This document shows positions 32,604 to 43,702 of a stretch of DNA of 64,000 bases, piece after piece. A program made the translations under genes and the position numbers. The first letter of the stretch is position 1, and every line of letters starts with the position of its first letter. The stretch is from Polymorphospora lycopeni (GTDB taxonomy: Bacteria; Actinomycetota; Actinomycetes; Mycobacteriales; Micromonosporaceae), in assembly GCF_042237075.1 (NCBI RefSeq), contig NZ_JBCGDC010000003.1:72062-136061 (forward strand). The letters are read 5' to 3'. Under the pieces are notes generated by a model. It did no database searches. It was not told the DNA's origin and saw nothing but the letters and a program-made list of their open reading frames with translations.

Positions 32604-32637
32604 CCGGGACCGCCGCCCGCTTCGGCGGCGGTCCCGG
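32604..32637 (+). terminator. Intra-operon hairpin after the binding-protein gene
   Basis: A 14-bp perfect stem (32604-32617 with 32624-32637) with loop CGCTTC. Hairpins here usually act as partial terminators or 3' stabilisers that raise the binding-protein level over the ATPase and permeases. Confidence 0.7.
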
Positions 32638-32709
32638 GCGCCGCCCGGCCCCCGCCGGCCGGGCATACGGCCCCTCCGCACCGGCACAACCAGAAGAGGA
32701 TCTGATGGG

Positions 32710-34247
<1,538 letters not shown>

Positions 34248-34251
<4 letters not shown>

Positions 34252-35315
34252 ACGACGTACGCAGCCGCTACCGGGCGCTGATCGGTCACCGGCTCTTCTG
34301 GCCGGCCGCCGTACTCGTGCTCATGCTGGCCGCCAACACGATCTACCGTCCCGGGTTCCTCGCGATCGAGGTCAAGGACGGCCACCTCTACGGGACCCCG
34401 ATCGACATCCTGCGGTTGAGCGCGCCCCTGATCCTCGTCGCGCTGGGCATGACCCTGGTCATCTCGACCGGCGGCATCGACCTGTCCGTCGGTTCGCTCT
34501 GTGCCATCAGCGGCGCCGTCGCCTGCGTCTACATCAGCGGCCAGCCCGACCAGAACAGTCTCGCCACCGTCCTGACCGCGCTGGCCCTGGCGTTCGGGGT
34601 CGCGCTGGCGCTCGGTGCGTGGAACGGAGTCCTGGTCGCCGTCATCGGCATCCAACCGATCATCGCCACCCTGATCCTGATGGTGGCCGGCCGGGGCCTC
34701 GCGCAGCTGATCACCGAGGGCCAGATCGTCACGGTCAACTCCGGGCACTACCGGGCGATCGGGCTCGGTCACCTCCTCACCCTGCCGCTGGCGATCTTCA
34801 TCGCGCTGGCGGCGGCCCTGCTGGTGGCGGTGATCACCCGCCGTACCGCACTGGGCATGATCATCGAGTCGGTCGGCGGCAACGCCGAGGCCAGCCGCCT
34901 CGCCGGCATCCGCTCCGGCCGGATCATCTTCCTGGTGTACGTGATCAGCGCCGGCTGCGCGGCGGTGGCCGGGTTCATGATGACGGCCAACGTCTCCAGC
35001 GCCGACGGCAACGCCGCCGGCCTCTGGGTCGAACTCGACGCGATCCTGGCCGTCGTCATCGGCGGCACCGCGCTGGCCGGCGGCCGGTTCTTCCTCAGCG
35101 GGACGATCCTCGGCGCGCTGATCATCCAGACCCTGACCACGTCGGTGTACGCCATGAACATCTCGCCGCAGACCGCCCTGCTGTTCAAGGCGGTCGTCGT
35201 CATCGCCGTCTGCCTCGTCCAGGCCCCGGCGTTCCGCGCGAAGTTCACCCGCCGTCGCAACACCCCGCCCCGGCCGACGGCCCCGCAGCGGCAGAAGGAG
35301 CAGGTGCCGGCATGA
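34248..35315 (+). CDS. Sugar ABC transporter permease (YtfT-like)
   Basis: 355 residues from ATG 34248 (ATGA overlap). About nine to ten membrane helices. It carries the family motifs GMTLVISTGGIDLSVGS (about 64-80) and the EAA-like loop IIESVGGNAEASRLAGI (about 205-221). The C-terminal tail is basic and Pro/Gln-rich. It forms a heterodimer with the next permease, as YtfT does with YjfF. Confidence 0.93.
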
Positions 35316-36301
35316 CCAGTTCGACCCTGACCACCGGCCGCCCGCGGCCCCGGCTGCCCCGCCGGCACATCCCGGTCCTGGCCACCCTGGCCCTGCTCCT
35401 GGTCATGTACGGCATCGGCGTGTCCCAGTACCGGGCCTTCTCCAACGTCCAGGTCGTCTTCAACATCTTCATCGACAACGGGTTCCTGCTCGTCGTCGCG
35501 GTCGGGATGACCTTCGTGATCCTCACCGGCGGCATCGACCTGTCGGTCGGCTCGGTCGTGGCGATGACGGCGATGGTCTCGGCGTGGCTGCTCGAGGGTG
35601 GCCTGCCCGCGCTGCCGGTGCTGCTGATCGCGCTCCTCATCGGACCGACGCTGGGCTTCCTGATGGGCTGCGCCATCCACTACTTCGAGATCCAGCCGTT
35701 CATCGTCACCCTCGCCGGGATGTTCTTCGCCCGGGGCATGTGCACCTTCATCAGCGACCGGTCGATCCCGATCACCGACGGCTTCTGGACCACGATGTCC
35801 CAGCAGCGTATCGGCGACCCGCGTGGCAACTTCGTGTCGATCAGCGTGCTCATCGCGTTCGTCGTCGTGCTCGTCGCGGCCTGGGTCCTGGCCTACACCC
35901 GCTTCGGCCGCAACGTCCACGCGATCGGCGGCAACCCGCAGTCGGCCCTGCTGATGGGGCTGCCGGTCGGCCGTACCCGGATCGCCGTCTACACCATCAG
36001 CGGCCTGTGCTCGGCGATCGGCGGCATCCTGCTGTCGTTCTACACCCTGTCCGGCGCGCCGCTGATCGCCGTCGGCATGGAACTCGACGTGATCGCGGCT
36101 GTCGTCATCGGCGGCACCGTCCTGACCGGTGGGTCGGGTTACGTCTTCGGCACCGTGCTCGGGGTGCTGGTCCTGGGCGTGATCCAGACCCTGATCACCT
36201 TCGACGGCAGCCTCAACTCCTGGTGGACCAAGATCGTGATCGGCGGTCTGCTCTTCGCCTTCATCCTCCTGCAACGCCTCATCGGCATCCGCTTCAAATG
36301 A
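35312..36301 (+). CDS. Sugar ABC transporter permease (YjfF-like)
   Basis: 329 residues from ATG 35312 (ATGA overlap). It has the same fold as its partner, with VGMTFVILTGGIDLSVGSV (about 63-81), the region FEIQPFIVTLAGMFFARGM (about 127-145) that marks YjfF, and the cytoplasmic loop VHAIGGNPQSALLMGLPVG (about 203-221). The presence of two different permeases, not a homodimer, supports the furanose-transporter class. Confidence 0.93.
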   Translation: MTSSTLTTGRPRPRLPRRHIPVLATLALLLVMYGIGVSQYRAFSNVQVVFNIFIDNGFLLVVAVGMTFVILTGGIDLSVGSVVAMTAMVSAWLLEGGLPALPVLLIALLIGPTLGFLMGCAIHYFEIQPFIVTLAGMFFARGMCTFISDRSIPITDGFWTTMSQQRIGDPRGNFVSISVLIAFVVVLVAAWVLAYTRFGRNVHAIGGNPQSALLMGLPVGRTRIAVYTISGLCSAIGGILLSFYTLSGAPLIAVGMELDVIAAVVIGGTVLTGGSGYVFGTVLGVLVLGVIQTLITFDGSLNSWWTKIVIGGLLFAFILLQRLIGIRFK

Positions 36302-36327
36302 TCGCCCCACTCGCGGAAGGCAACCCC

Positions 36328-37830
36328 ATGGCACCCCACCCTGAACCCGAGGTCTGGTTTCTCACCGGCAGCCAGGCCATGTACGGCGAGGACACCCTGC
36401 GCCAGGTCGCCGACCAGTCCCGGCAGATCGCCGCGCTGCTCGACGACTCGCCGGACATCCCCGCCCGCGTGGTCTGGAAGCCGGTCCTGACGACCAGCGC
36501 CGACATCCTGCGGGTCTGCCGGGACGCCGCCGTACAGGGGGCGGTCGGGGTCATCGCCTGGATGCACACCTTCTCGCCGGCCAAGATGTGGATCGGCGGC
36601 CTCGACGCGTTGCAGACACCACTGCTGCACCTGCACACCCAGGCCAACGTCCTGCTGCCGTGGGACGAGATCGACATGGACTTCATGAACCTGAACCAGG
36701 CCGCCCACGGCGACCGCGAGTTCGGATTCATCCAGACCCGACTCGGCGTCGCCCGCAAGACCGTCGCCGGACACGTCACCGACCCGCGCGTCGCCACCCG
36801 CGTCGGCGCCTGGACGCGGGCGGCACTCGGCTGGTCGGCGATGCGCAGCCTGCGGCTGGCCCGGTTCGGCGACAACATGCGCGACGTCGCCGTGACCGAG
36901 GGCGACAAGGTCGAGGCCGAACTGCGCTTCGGCGTCTCCGTCAACACGTACGGCGTCAACGACCTGGTCCAGGTCGTCGGCGAGGTCACCGAGGCGCAGG
37001 TCGACGACCTCGTCAAGGAGTACGACGACACCTACCGCGTGGTCGCCGCGCTGCGCCCCGGCGGCGACCGCCACGACTCCCTGCGCTACGCCGCCCGGCT
37101 CGAGATCGGCCTGCGGACCTTCCTCGACGCCGGCGGGTTCAAGGCGTTCACCACCAACTTCGAAGACCTCGGCGGACTGCGCCAACTGCCCGGCATCGCC
37201 GTGCAACGGCTGATGGCCGACGGCTACGGCTTCGGCGGCGAGGGGGACTGGAAGACCTCCGTCCTGGTCCACACCCTCAAGGCGATGTCGGCCGGCGTCC
37301 AGGGCGGCACCTCGTTCATGGAGGACTACACCTACGACCTCACCCCCGGCGAAGAGTTGATCCTCGGCGCCCACATGCTCGAGGTGTGCCCCACCATCGC
37401 GGCGGGCGTACCGGACGTGGAGATCCACCCGCTCAGCATCGGCGGCCGGGAGGACCCGGTCCGGCTCGTCTTCGACGCGGCACCCGGCCCGGCGGTGGTG
37501 CTCGGCCTGGCCGACATGGGGGAGCGGTTCCGACTGGTGGCCAACGAGGTCGACGTCGTCGCGCCGCCACAGCCGCTGCGCCGCCTGCCGGTGGCCCGCG
37601 CCGTCTGGCGGCCCCGCCCGCACCTGCCCGGCTCGGCCGAGGCGTGGATCACCGCCGGCGCCCCGCACCACACCGTGCTGTCCCAGGCGGTGGGGGTCGA
37701 AGAACTGACGGACCTCGCCGAGATGAGCCGCACCGAACTGGTCGTCATCGACGCGAACACCGACCCCCGCCGGTTCGCCGACGAGATCCGCTGGAACCAG
37801 GCCTACTACCGGCTCGCCCGGGGCTTCTGA
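36328..37830 (+). CDS. araA: L-arabinose isomerase
   Basis: 500 residues from ATG 36328, preceded by GGAAGG; a coupled ATG at 36298 would add 10 unlikely residues. It begins VWFLTGSQAMYGEDTLRQV, the conserved AraA start, and keeps the metal-site regions GEGDWKTSVLVH (Glu about 303) and GTSFMEDYTYDL (Glu about 328) plus HMLEVCPTI (His about 349). It interconverts L-arabinose and L-ribulose. Last gene of the operon, followed by a terminator hairpin. Confidence 0.95.
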   Translation: MAPHPEPEVWFLTGSQAMYGEDTLRQVADQSRQIAALLDDSPDIPARVVWKPVLTTSADILRVCRDAAVQGAVGVIAWMHTFSPAKMWIGGLDALQTPLLHLHTQANVLLPWDEIDMDFMNLNQAAHGDREFGFIQTRLGVARKTVAGHVTDPRVATRVGAWTRAALGWSAMRSLRLARFGDNMRDVAVTEGDKVEAELRFGVSVNTYGVNDLVQVVGEVTEAQVDDLVKEYDDTYRVVAALRPGGDRHDSLRYAARLEIGLRTFLDAGGFKAFTTNFEDLGGLRQLPGIAVQRLMADGYGFGGEGDWKTSVLVHTLKAMSAGVQGGTSFMEDYTYDLTPGEELILGAHMLEVCPTIAAGVPDVEIHPLSIGGREDPVRLVFDAAPGPAVVLGLADMGERFRLVANEVDVVAPPQPLRRLPVARAVWRPRPHLPGSAEAWITAGAPHHTVLSQAVGVEELTDLAEMSRTELVVIDANTDPRRFADEIRWNQAYYRLARGF

Positions 37831-37839
37831 CCGGGCTGT

Positions 37840-37878
37840 GACGGAGGTGTCCTCGTCCATGCCCGAGGCGCCTCCGTC
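37840..37878 (+). terminator. Terminator of the araB-araA operon
   Basis: GACGGAGGTG pairs with CGCCTCCGTC (one G-T pair), continued by CCTCG/CGAGG around an 8-base loop. It lies 10 bases after the araA stop. Confidence 0.7.
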
Positions 37879-38089
37879 GCGTCTCCGGGCCCGGCCGTCC
37901 CGGGCCCGGACGCGCCGAACGGACGACGTGCTTTCCGTTGCGGCGGAGGCGGTTGCCGTAGACTACGGTGATCGCTATCCACCCGGACGATGAGCGCTGA
38001 AGTGGACACCGCGAGAGGGGTTTCGGTTCTCGGGTCGCTCCGGACATCGTGGACGGAGCCACGACGACCGACGGGCAGGCGGGGAGTGG

Positions 38090-39097
38090 ATGGCCGTGCG
38101 TGATCCTGCGATGACGGACGTGGCTCGCCTCGCCGGAGTCTCCCACCAGACGGTGTCCCGGGTGCTCAACGGCCACCCCAACGTCCGCGAGCAGACCCGG
38201 CTGCGCGTCCAGGCCGCGATCGCCGAGATCGGCTACCGGCCCAACCCGGCGGCCCGCGCGCTCGTCACCGGCCGCTCCCAGGTGATCGGCGTGGTCGCCC
38301 AGAACACCACCCTCTACGGCCCGGCCTCGCTGCTCGCCGCACTCGAACAGGAGGCCGCCGAGGCCGGCTTCGCCGTCAGCGTGGGCAGCGTACGCAATCT
38401 CGACCACCGGTCGATCTCCGCCGTGGTCGAGCGGCACCTCGCCCACCGGGTCGCCGGCATCGTCCTGATCGCCCCGGTGGAGTCGGCCGGTGAGGCACTC
38501 GAACGGCTGCCCAAGGACATTCCGCTGGTCACCATCGACGGGGACCCCAACCGGCCGGTGCCGCTGGTGACGGTCGACCAGGTGGCCGGTGCCCGGCAGG
38601 CCACCCGGCATCTGCTCGACGCCGGGCACCGCACCGTCTGGCACGTGTCCGGGCCGTCCGACTGGTTCGACAGCGTCGGGCGCATCGAGGGCTGGCGGGA
38701 TGCCCTGCACGCCGCCGGGGCCGAGGTGCCACCGCTGATCGCGGCGGACTGGTCCGCGGCGGCCGGTTACCGGTGCGGGCAGATGCTGGCGCGGATGCCG
38801 GAGGTCACCGCGGTCTTCACCGCCAACGACCACCTGGCCCTCGGCGTACTGCGGGCGCTGCACGAGCACGGCCGCCGCGTGCCGCACGAGATCAGCGTGG
38901 TCGGCTTCGACGACGTGCCGGAGGCCGCATACTTCATCCCACCGCTGACCACCGTCCGGCCGGACTTCGGCGCGGTGGCCCGGGCGAGCATCGGGTTGCT
39001 GCTGACCCAGATCGAGTCCGACAACGGTGGGGCGCTGCGCCAGACCATCGCGCCGACCCTGGTCGCCCGCGACAGCGTCGCCCCGCCACCCGGCTGA
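38090..39097 (+). CDS. LacI-family transcriptional regulator, probable arabinose repressor
   Basis: 335 residues from ATG 38090 (GGGGAG upstream; GTG 38096 is also possible). The N-terminal HTH reads TDVARLAGVSHQTVSRVLN (about 9-27) with the hinge RPNPAARALVTGRS (about 50-63). A periplasmic-binding-protein-like effector domain follows, with DGDPNRPVPLVTVDQ and VVGFDDVPEA. The gene follows the arabinose operon and is the only LacI-type regulator in the window, while LacI-type operators lie at araB, GH127 and the P450. L-arabinose or a derivative is the likely inducer. Upstream, GATGAGCGCTGAAG (37989-38002) is a weak operator match, hinting at autoregulation. Confidence 0.9.
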   Translation: MAVRDPAMTDVARLAGVSHQTVSRVLNGHPNVREQTRLRVQAAIAEIGYRPNPAARALVTGRSQVIGVVAQNTTLYGPASLLAALEQEAAEAGFAVSVGSVRNLDHRSISAVVERHLAHRVAGIVLIAPVESAGEALERLPKDIPLVTIDGDPNRPVPLVTVDQVAGARQATRHLLDAGHRTVWHVSGPSDWFDSVGRIEGWRDALHAAGAEVPPLIAADWSAAAGYRCGQMLARMPEVTAVFTANDHLALGVLRALHEHGRRVPHEISVVGFDDVPEAAYFIPPLTTVRPDFGAVARASIGLLLTQIESDNGGALRQTIAPTLVARDSVAPPPG

Positions 39098-39132
39098 GCC
39101 GCCGCCCGCCGGATCGCTTCCCGCCGTCGGCG

Positions 39133-42069
39133 CTACCCGGCTGGCTCTCCATGGCCGGGCGCGGGCATGGCGGCGGCGTAGTCGCAGAGCGCGGACCGGT
39201 GCGGTTGATCCAACTTGCGCAGCAGGCTCGCGACGTGCTTCTCGACGGTGCGGTGCGACAGGTAGAGGCGGCGGGCGATCTCCTTGTTGCCGTGCCGTTC
39301 GGCGAGCAGGAGCAGCACCTCGTGCTCCCGTACGGTCACCCCCCGCTCCCGTAACCGGGGCGGCAGCAGGTCGTGCCCGGTACGGCGCTGCGGGGCCCGC
39401 TGCCCGGCCCGGCGGATCAGGGTCCGGCAGGCGGCGGCGACCCAGGGCGTACCGATGGTCTGGAAATGGAGTTCGGCCTCCCGCAGCCACCTGGCCGGGT
39501 CACCCCAGCCGTGCTCCAGCGCGGCCTCCGCCACCAGCCGCAGGCCCAGGCGGTGCGCCGTCGGGAAGACCGCCGCCGCCTCGCGCGCCCTGGCCAGCGC
39601 CGTCGCGGCGGGGCCGGCCGCACCCGTGGCACCGAGCAGCACCGCGTCCGCGAAGTGGACGAACTGCCGGTTCCAGCGCAGCGCGGCGGCCGGGTGCGCG
39701 GCGACCTCCTCGTACTCGCGCCGGCCGGCGCTGCCCGCCAGCACGTCCAGCAGCAGCGCCAGCCCGTATCTGCCGTATTGGTAGTAGATGGTGTCGCGTC
39801 GTTCGTCGAAGGCCCGCGCCGCGTCCAGTTCGGAGCGTGCCGCCGGCCGGTCCTCCTCCAGCAGGGCGCAGAAGGCGCGGGAGAGCCCGTGCACGATCGG
39901 CATGTGGTAGGAGTCCAGGCCGCCGCGGCGGGCGAACTCGGCCAGCGCCGCCTCCATGCCGGCCCGGTCGGCGCGGTGCGCGTGGGCGGCCGCCTGGACC
40001 GCGAGCGCGTACCGCAGGTCGCCGGCCTTGCCGAAGCGGACCATCGCCGCCGCGCATTCGCCCGCGCCCCGCAGCGCCTCGTCGTACCGGCCGTAGAAGA
40101 CGTCGTGCATGGCCAGGCTGGCGTCGGCCTCGTAGCCGGTGTGTACCGCGCCCATCGCCCAGGCGGCCGCGCGGGCCTGCCGGAGCTGCTCGCTGTGGCC
40201 GGTCTGGATCATGCGGTTGGAGGCGAGCCGGATCGACGCCCTGATCCGCCACAGCGGCAGCCGGTGTTCCTCGGCCACCCGCAGGACCTCCAGCAGGTGC
40301 CGGTCCGCCTCGGCGAACCCCCGGCGCCGGGCCATCAGCGCCAGTAGCTGCCGGGCCCGGCAGACGACCTCGGGCAGGGGGACCCGCTCGGCCTCGGTCG
40401 CCGCCCGCAACGCGACCCGTTCGGCCTCGTCGGCACGCCCCTCCTGGAGGCTGAGCACGTGGGCGTGCACCACGTCGACGGCGGCGAGCTGTGCGGCACC
40501 GGCGTCCGGCCCGAGCAGCATGCGGGCCGCCGCGATACGGCTCTCCGCGTCGGCGGTGCGGCCACCGTGGAAAGCCATCCACCCCAGCCGGGAGTGCAGC
40601 GCGATCGCCTCGGCGGTGGTCAGGTCGGGCAGGGCCAGGACCGCGTTGACCAGCCCCTGCGCGCGGTCGAATTCACCGATCTCCTCCAGGGCGGTGAGCA
40701 GGCGTTCCAGCACCGCGACCGAGCCCGGCCGGTCGCCGCAGCTGCGCAACAGGTGGTGCGCGCGTTCGAGCAGCGTCGCCGCCGAGTTCGCCGCGCCCTG
40801 GGCGAGCGCCCGGTCGCCGGCCTGGGCCAGCAGGTCCGCCGCACCGGCGCTGTCCCCGGCGGCGAGCCGCAATTCGGCGGCCAGCGGGCACAGCTCACCC
40901 GGCAGGTCCGGATAGCGGGCCGCCAGCGCGCGGGCGGCGGTGGCGGCGAGCCGGGACCGTTCGCGGTGCGGCAGTTCGCCGAGCAGCGCGGTGGCGATCA
41001 GGGCGTGCCGGAAGGCGTACCAGTCGGGGTCGGTCGGGTCGGGGCGCAGCAGGTGCGCGGCGGTCGCGGCGCGCAGCAGTTCGTCGGTCGCCTCGGCGGT
41101 CTGTTCCAGCATCGAGTGCAGTACGGGGAGCGGGAACCGGGCACCGATCACCGCGGCGGCCTCGAGCAGGCGGCGCCCCGGTGGCCCGAGCCGGTCGGCG
41201 CGGTCGGCGACGGCGCGTACGACCGTCACCGGCACCGGGCCGGCCAGGTCGTCATCGCTGTGCCAGCGGGCGTCGTGCTGGCGCAGGGCGCCGCTGGCCA
41301 TCATGCCGGCGAGCAGCTCCTCGACGACGAACGGCACCCCGTCGGAGTTGCGGGCCAGCCGGTCCGCCAGCCGTTCGGGCAGGTCGGCGGGATCGGTGCG
41401 CAGGCACTGTGCCGCCAGCTGGGTCACCTGCGCGGGCGTCAGCGCGGACAGTGCCAGCAGCGGCACGTCGTGGTCGCGCCGGAGCCGGTACGCCAGGTCG
41501 AGCGCCGGTGACGGCCCGGTGCGCAGTGAGGCGAGCACGAGTACGGGCAGCCCCGCCAGGTTGGCGGTGAGATAGCCGAGCACCTCGAGGGTTTCCGGGT
41601 CGGCGTCGTGCAGGTCTTCGAGCAGCAGCAGCAGCGGCTGCTCACGGCCCAGCACCGCCAGCAGCCGCAGCACCCCCTCGGCCAGCACCAGCGTGGACTC
41701 GCCCGCGCCGGATCCGGCCGCGCCGTCGGCCCGCCACTCGGGAAAGAGCCGCGACAGCGCCGGCCGGAACGGTTCGAGTTCCGGGCCGGTGGGCGTCGGG
41801 CCGACCCGCAGGCGGGTGTTGAGTGCCTCGACCAGTGGCCGGAACGGCATCGACGTGCCGGCCACGGTGGCCCGGCCCGACAGGACCGTCATCCCGGTCA
41901 CGGCCCGGCCGGCGTCCCGGATGAGCCGGGACTTGCCGATCCCGGCCTCTCCGGTGACGAACAGCGCCCGGCCGTGACCGAGGCGGACCTGTCCGGCCGC
42001 CTCGGCGATCGTGGTGAGCTCGGCATCCCGTCCGATCAGGACGGGCGAGGTCAGTGGAGTCGGGTTCAC
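39133..42069 (-). CDS. LuxR-family LAL-type ATPase transcriptional regulator
   Basis: 978 residues from GTG 42069. An AAA-type NTPase domain (about 10-280) has Walker A TGEAGIGKSR (about 39-48) and Walker B PLLLLLEDLHDADPETL. A long TPR-like helical middle (about 400-880) follows, then a C-terminal LuxR HTH with EVLLLLAERHGNKEIARRLY and LSHRTVEKHVASLLRKLD (about 935-965). LAL proteins are large pathway-specific activators. The gene is 31 bases downstream of a small exported peptide on the same strand and convergent with the arabinose regulator. Target genes are unknown. Confidence 0.93.
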   Translation of the reverse strand: MNPTPLTSPVLIGRDAELTTIAEAAGQVRLGHGRALFVTGEAGIGKSRLIRDAGRAVTGMTVLSGRATVAGTSMPFRPLVEALNTRLRVGPTPTGPELEPFRPALSRLFPEWRADGAAGSGAGESTLVLAEGVLRLLAVLGREQPLLLLLEDLHDADPETLEVLGYLTANLAGLPVLVLASLRTGPSPALDLAYRLRRDHDVPLLALSALTPAQVTQLAAQCLRTDPADLPERLADRLARNSDGVPFVVEELLAGMMASGALRQHDARWHSDDDLAGPVPVTVVRAVADRADRLGPPGRRLLEAAAVIGARFPLPVLHSMLEQTAEATDELLRAATAAHLLRPDPTDPDWYAFRHALIATALLGELPHRERSRLAATAARALAARYPDLPGELCPLAAELRLAAGDSAGAADLLAQAGDRALAQGAANSAATLLERAHHLLRSCGDRPGSVAVLERLLTALEEIGEFDRAQGLVNAVLALPDLTTAEAIALHSRLGWMAFHGGRTADAESRIAAARMLLGPDAGAAQLAAVDVVHAHVLSLQEGRADEAERVALRAATEAERVPLPEVVCRARQLLALMARRRGFAEADRHLLEVLRVAEEHRLPLWRIRASIRLASNRMIQTGHSEQLRQARAAAWAMGAVHTGYEADASLAMHDVFYGRYDEALRGAGECAAAMVRFGKAGDLRYALAVQAAAHAHRADRAGMEAALAEFARRGGLDSYHMPIVHGLSRAFCALLEEDRPAARSELDAARAFDERRDTIYYQYGRYGLALLLDVLAGSAGRREYEEVAAHPAAALRWNRQFVHFADAVLLGATGAAGPAATALARAREAAAVFPTAHRLGLRLVAEAALEHGWGDPARWLREAELHFQTIGTPWVAAACRTLIRRAGQRAPQRRTGHDLLPPRLRERGVTVREHEVLLLLAERHGNKEIARRLYLSHRTVEKHVASLLRKLDQPHRSALCDYAAAMPAPGHGEPAG

Positions 42070-42100
42070 GTCACTTCCGCGTGGTGCCGGATCGAACCCG

Positions 42101-42277
42101 TCAGCTTCCCCCGTTGCCGCAACCCCCGCAGCCGTGCGGGTGGTATCCGGCGGCCGTGACGACCGCCGTGTCCGGGTTGGACGATGCGCTGCCGCGGGTG
42201 GCCGCGCTGCCGACCAAACCTACTGTGACCAGGGCCGTGGCAAGGAGTGCGGCCAGGAACCGGCGCTTGGGTGCCAT
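42101..42277 (-). CDS. Small exported Cys/Gly/His-rich peptide
   Basis: 58 residues from ATG 42277 (GAGGGGG upstream). The N-terminus is a clear Sec signal (PKRRFLAALLATALVTVGLV, cleavage near SAA-TRG or GSA-SSN). The short mature part ends AAGYHPHGCGGCGNGGS, with two Cys three apart, two His and seven Gly. It could bind metal, be disulfide-bonded or be modified; I do not recognise it. It lies just upstream of, and co-directional with, the LAL regulator gene, so they probably share a transcript. Signal or stress functions are guesses. Confidence 0.7.
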   Translation of the reverse strand: MAPKRRFLAALLATALVTVGLVGSAATRGSASSNPDTAVVTAAGYHPHGCGGCGNGGS

Positions 42278-42414
42278 GGGTCCCCCTCGTTGGTGAGACT
42301 GTGGTCCTCGCGATCGTAGACGCCCTTGCAAGCCGTTCCGGTTGCCAGCCGATCGGCCGGATCCGGCCGCAGAAATGTGGGTGGTGTGCACCCATGTAAG
42401 GGCGGCAGCCAGCG

Positions 42415-43635
42415 ATGAGCATCAGTCGCATGTCAATTCTTCACACCTCACAGCGGCGCGTGGGTTGGCTCGGCAGAGCCGCCGCGGTCACCTGCGCCGC
42501 CGTCATGACCGTCGGTCTGGGGGCCACCCACGCGGTCGCCAAGCCCGCGACGCCGCCGGCGTCCGCGGCCGACGTCACCGAGATGGTGAACGCGCTCTTC
42601 GTCGACGCCAGCGACGCGATGCGTTACTCGATCGCCGTGGCCGCCGCCGATCCCGATCGCTCGTGGCCGGCGGGCAGCATCGAGGCGCAGCTCGCGGACG
42701 CGTTCCAGGACATGCCGGCGCAGCGGCGCCAGGCGTACACCGACGGCGCGAAGGCGATGCTGACCAAGGCCGACACCCAGTTCGGGCGGTACGGCAAGGT
42801 CGCTCCCGCCGAGTACGCGGGGCGCGGGTTCGCCGACGTCTACGCCCGGAGCCCGCTGCCGGTGGACCCGGCCCGGTTCGGCTCGGCGCTCAAGGCCCGC
42901 CACGACGCCGAGGCGGCCCTCAGGGCGCCCGGCGGCGCGCAGGACGCCCGCTGCCAGGACTGTCCGGACCCGGAGCCCGACCCCTGCCGTGACCTGGGCA
43001 TCTGTGAGCCGCCGCCGGCGCCCAAGCCCAAGACCGGCCTCAAGTTCATGATCAACAAGGTCGTCTGTGTCGACGAGACCGGTAGCGGCGTCGGCGAGTG
43101 GGGCTCGGACGAGATCGCCCTCGGCGGCCTGGTCGTCACCCCGGGCGGTGACACGCTCCAGGTCGGTGCCTACGAGATCCCGCAGGGCTTCGACGACGGC
43201 ACCATCTGGACCTTCTACAACAACGGGTTCACGTTCGGCTCGTTCGACCTGCCGACCACCTACCCCGGCGTCTACACCGCGTCGGTCCTGCTCACCGAGG
43301 TCGACGCGGGCGGGTTCGCCAGCGTCCTCAACACCGTGTGGCAGCAGGTGAAGGGCACCGTCCAGACCGAGGTCGCACGGCGGGTCGGCCAGGTGCTCGA
43401 ACCGGTCCTGCGCAGCAAGCTGATCGCGCAGGCGCTCGGCGCGCTCGCCGGCTACTTCGCCGTCGAGTTGGTCAACTGGATCATCAACTCGTTCAACGAC
43501 GACGTCTTCATGCAGGCCGGCAGCTCGCAGTTCACGCTGAACACCATCAACGACGCGCTGCCCTCGGGTGTGTTCCGGTTCTCCGACCACGACGGCGTCT
43601 ACGACGTCCACTACTCCTGGACCTGGCGCAGATAG
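42415..43635 (+). CDS. Secreted protein of unknown function
   Basis: 406 residues from ATG 42415 (ATG 42430 is an alternative). A long basic N-region and hydrophobic AAAVTCAAVMTVGLGATHAVA (about 23-43) form a signal peptide. The mature protein has an Ala-rich helical part (about 50-170), a Cys/Pro-rich linker (CQDCPDPEPDPCRDLGICEPPPAP, about 183-205, given here as a region with four Cys) and a beta-rich C-terminal part with GTIWTFYNNGFTFGSFD and a hydrophobic helix. The end DGVYDVHYSWTWRR suggests a calcium-channel-toxin-like or structural beta domain, but I recognise no family. Confidence 0.75.
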   Translation: MSISRMSILHTSQRRVGWLGRAAAVTCAAVMTVGLGATHAVAKPATPPASAADVTEMVNALFVDASDAMRYSIAVAAADPDRSWPAGSIEAQLADAFQDMPAQRRQAYTDGAKAMLTKADTQFGRYGKVAPAEYAGRGFADVYARSPLPVDPARFGSALKARHDAEAALRAPGGAQDARCQDCPDPEPDPCRDLGICEPPPAPKPKTGLKFMINKVVCVDETGSGVGEWGSDEIALGGLVVTPGGDTLQVGAYEIPQGFDDGTIWTFYNNGFTFGSFDLPTTYPGVYTASVLLTEVDAGGFASVLNTVWQQVKGTVQTEVARRVGQVLEPVLRSKLIAQALGALAGYFAVELVNWIINSFNDDVFMQAGSSQFTLNTINDALPSGVFRFSDHDGVYDVHYSWTWRR

Positions 43636-43649
43636 CTCCTCCTCCCCCC

Positions 43650-43683
43650 GCCGGGTGGCGGCCCGCGAGGGTCGCCACCCGGC
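43650..43683. terminator. Bidirectional hairpin
   Basis: GCCGGGTGGCG (43650-43660) pairs perfectly with CGCCACCCGGC (43673-43683) around a 12-base loop, between two convergent genes. Confidence 0.75.
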
Positions 43684-43702
43684 ACCGTTTCGCCCGGCGG
43701 CG

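Noticed and set aside
37989..38002. Fourth arabinose operator upstream of the LacI gene (GATGAGCGCTGAAG)
   Set aside because: Only the central TGAGCGCT is kept; too weak to list as a site, mentioned only as a hint under the gene.
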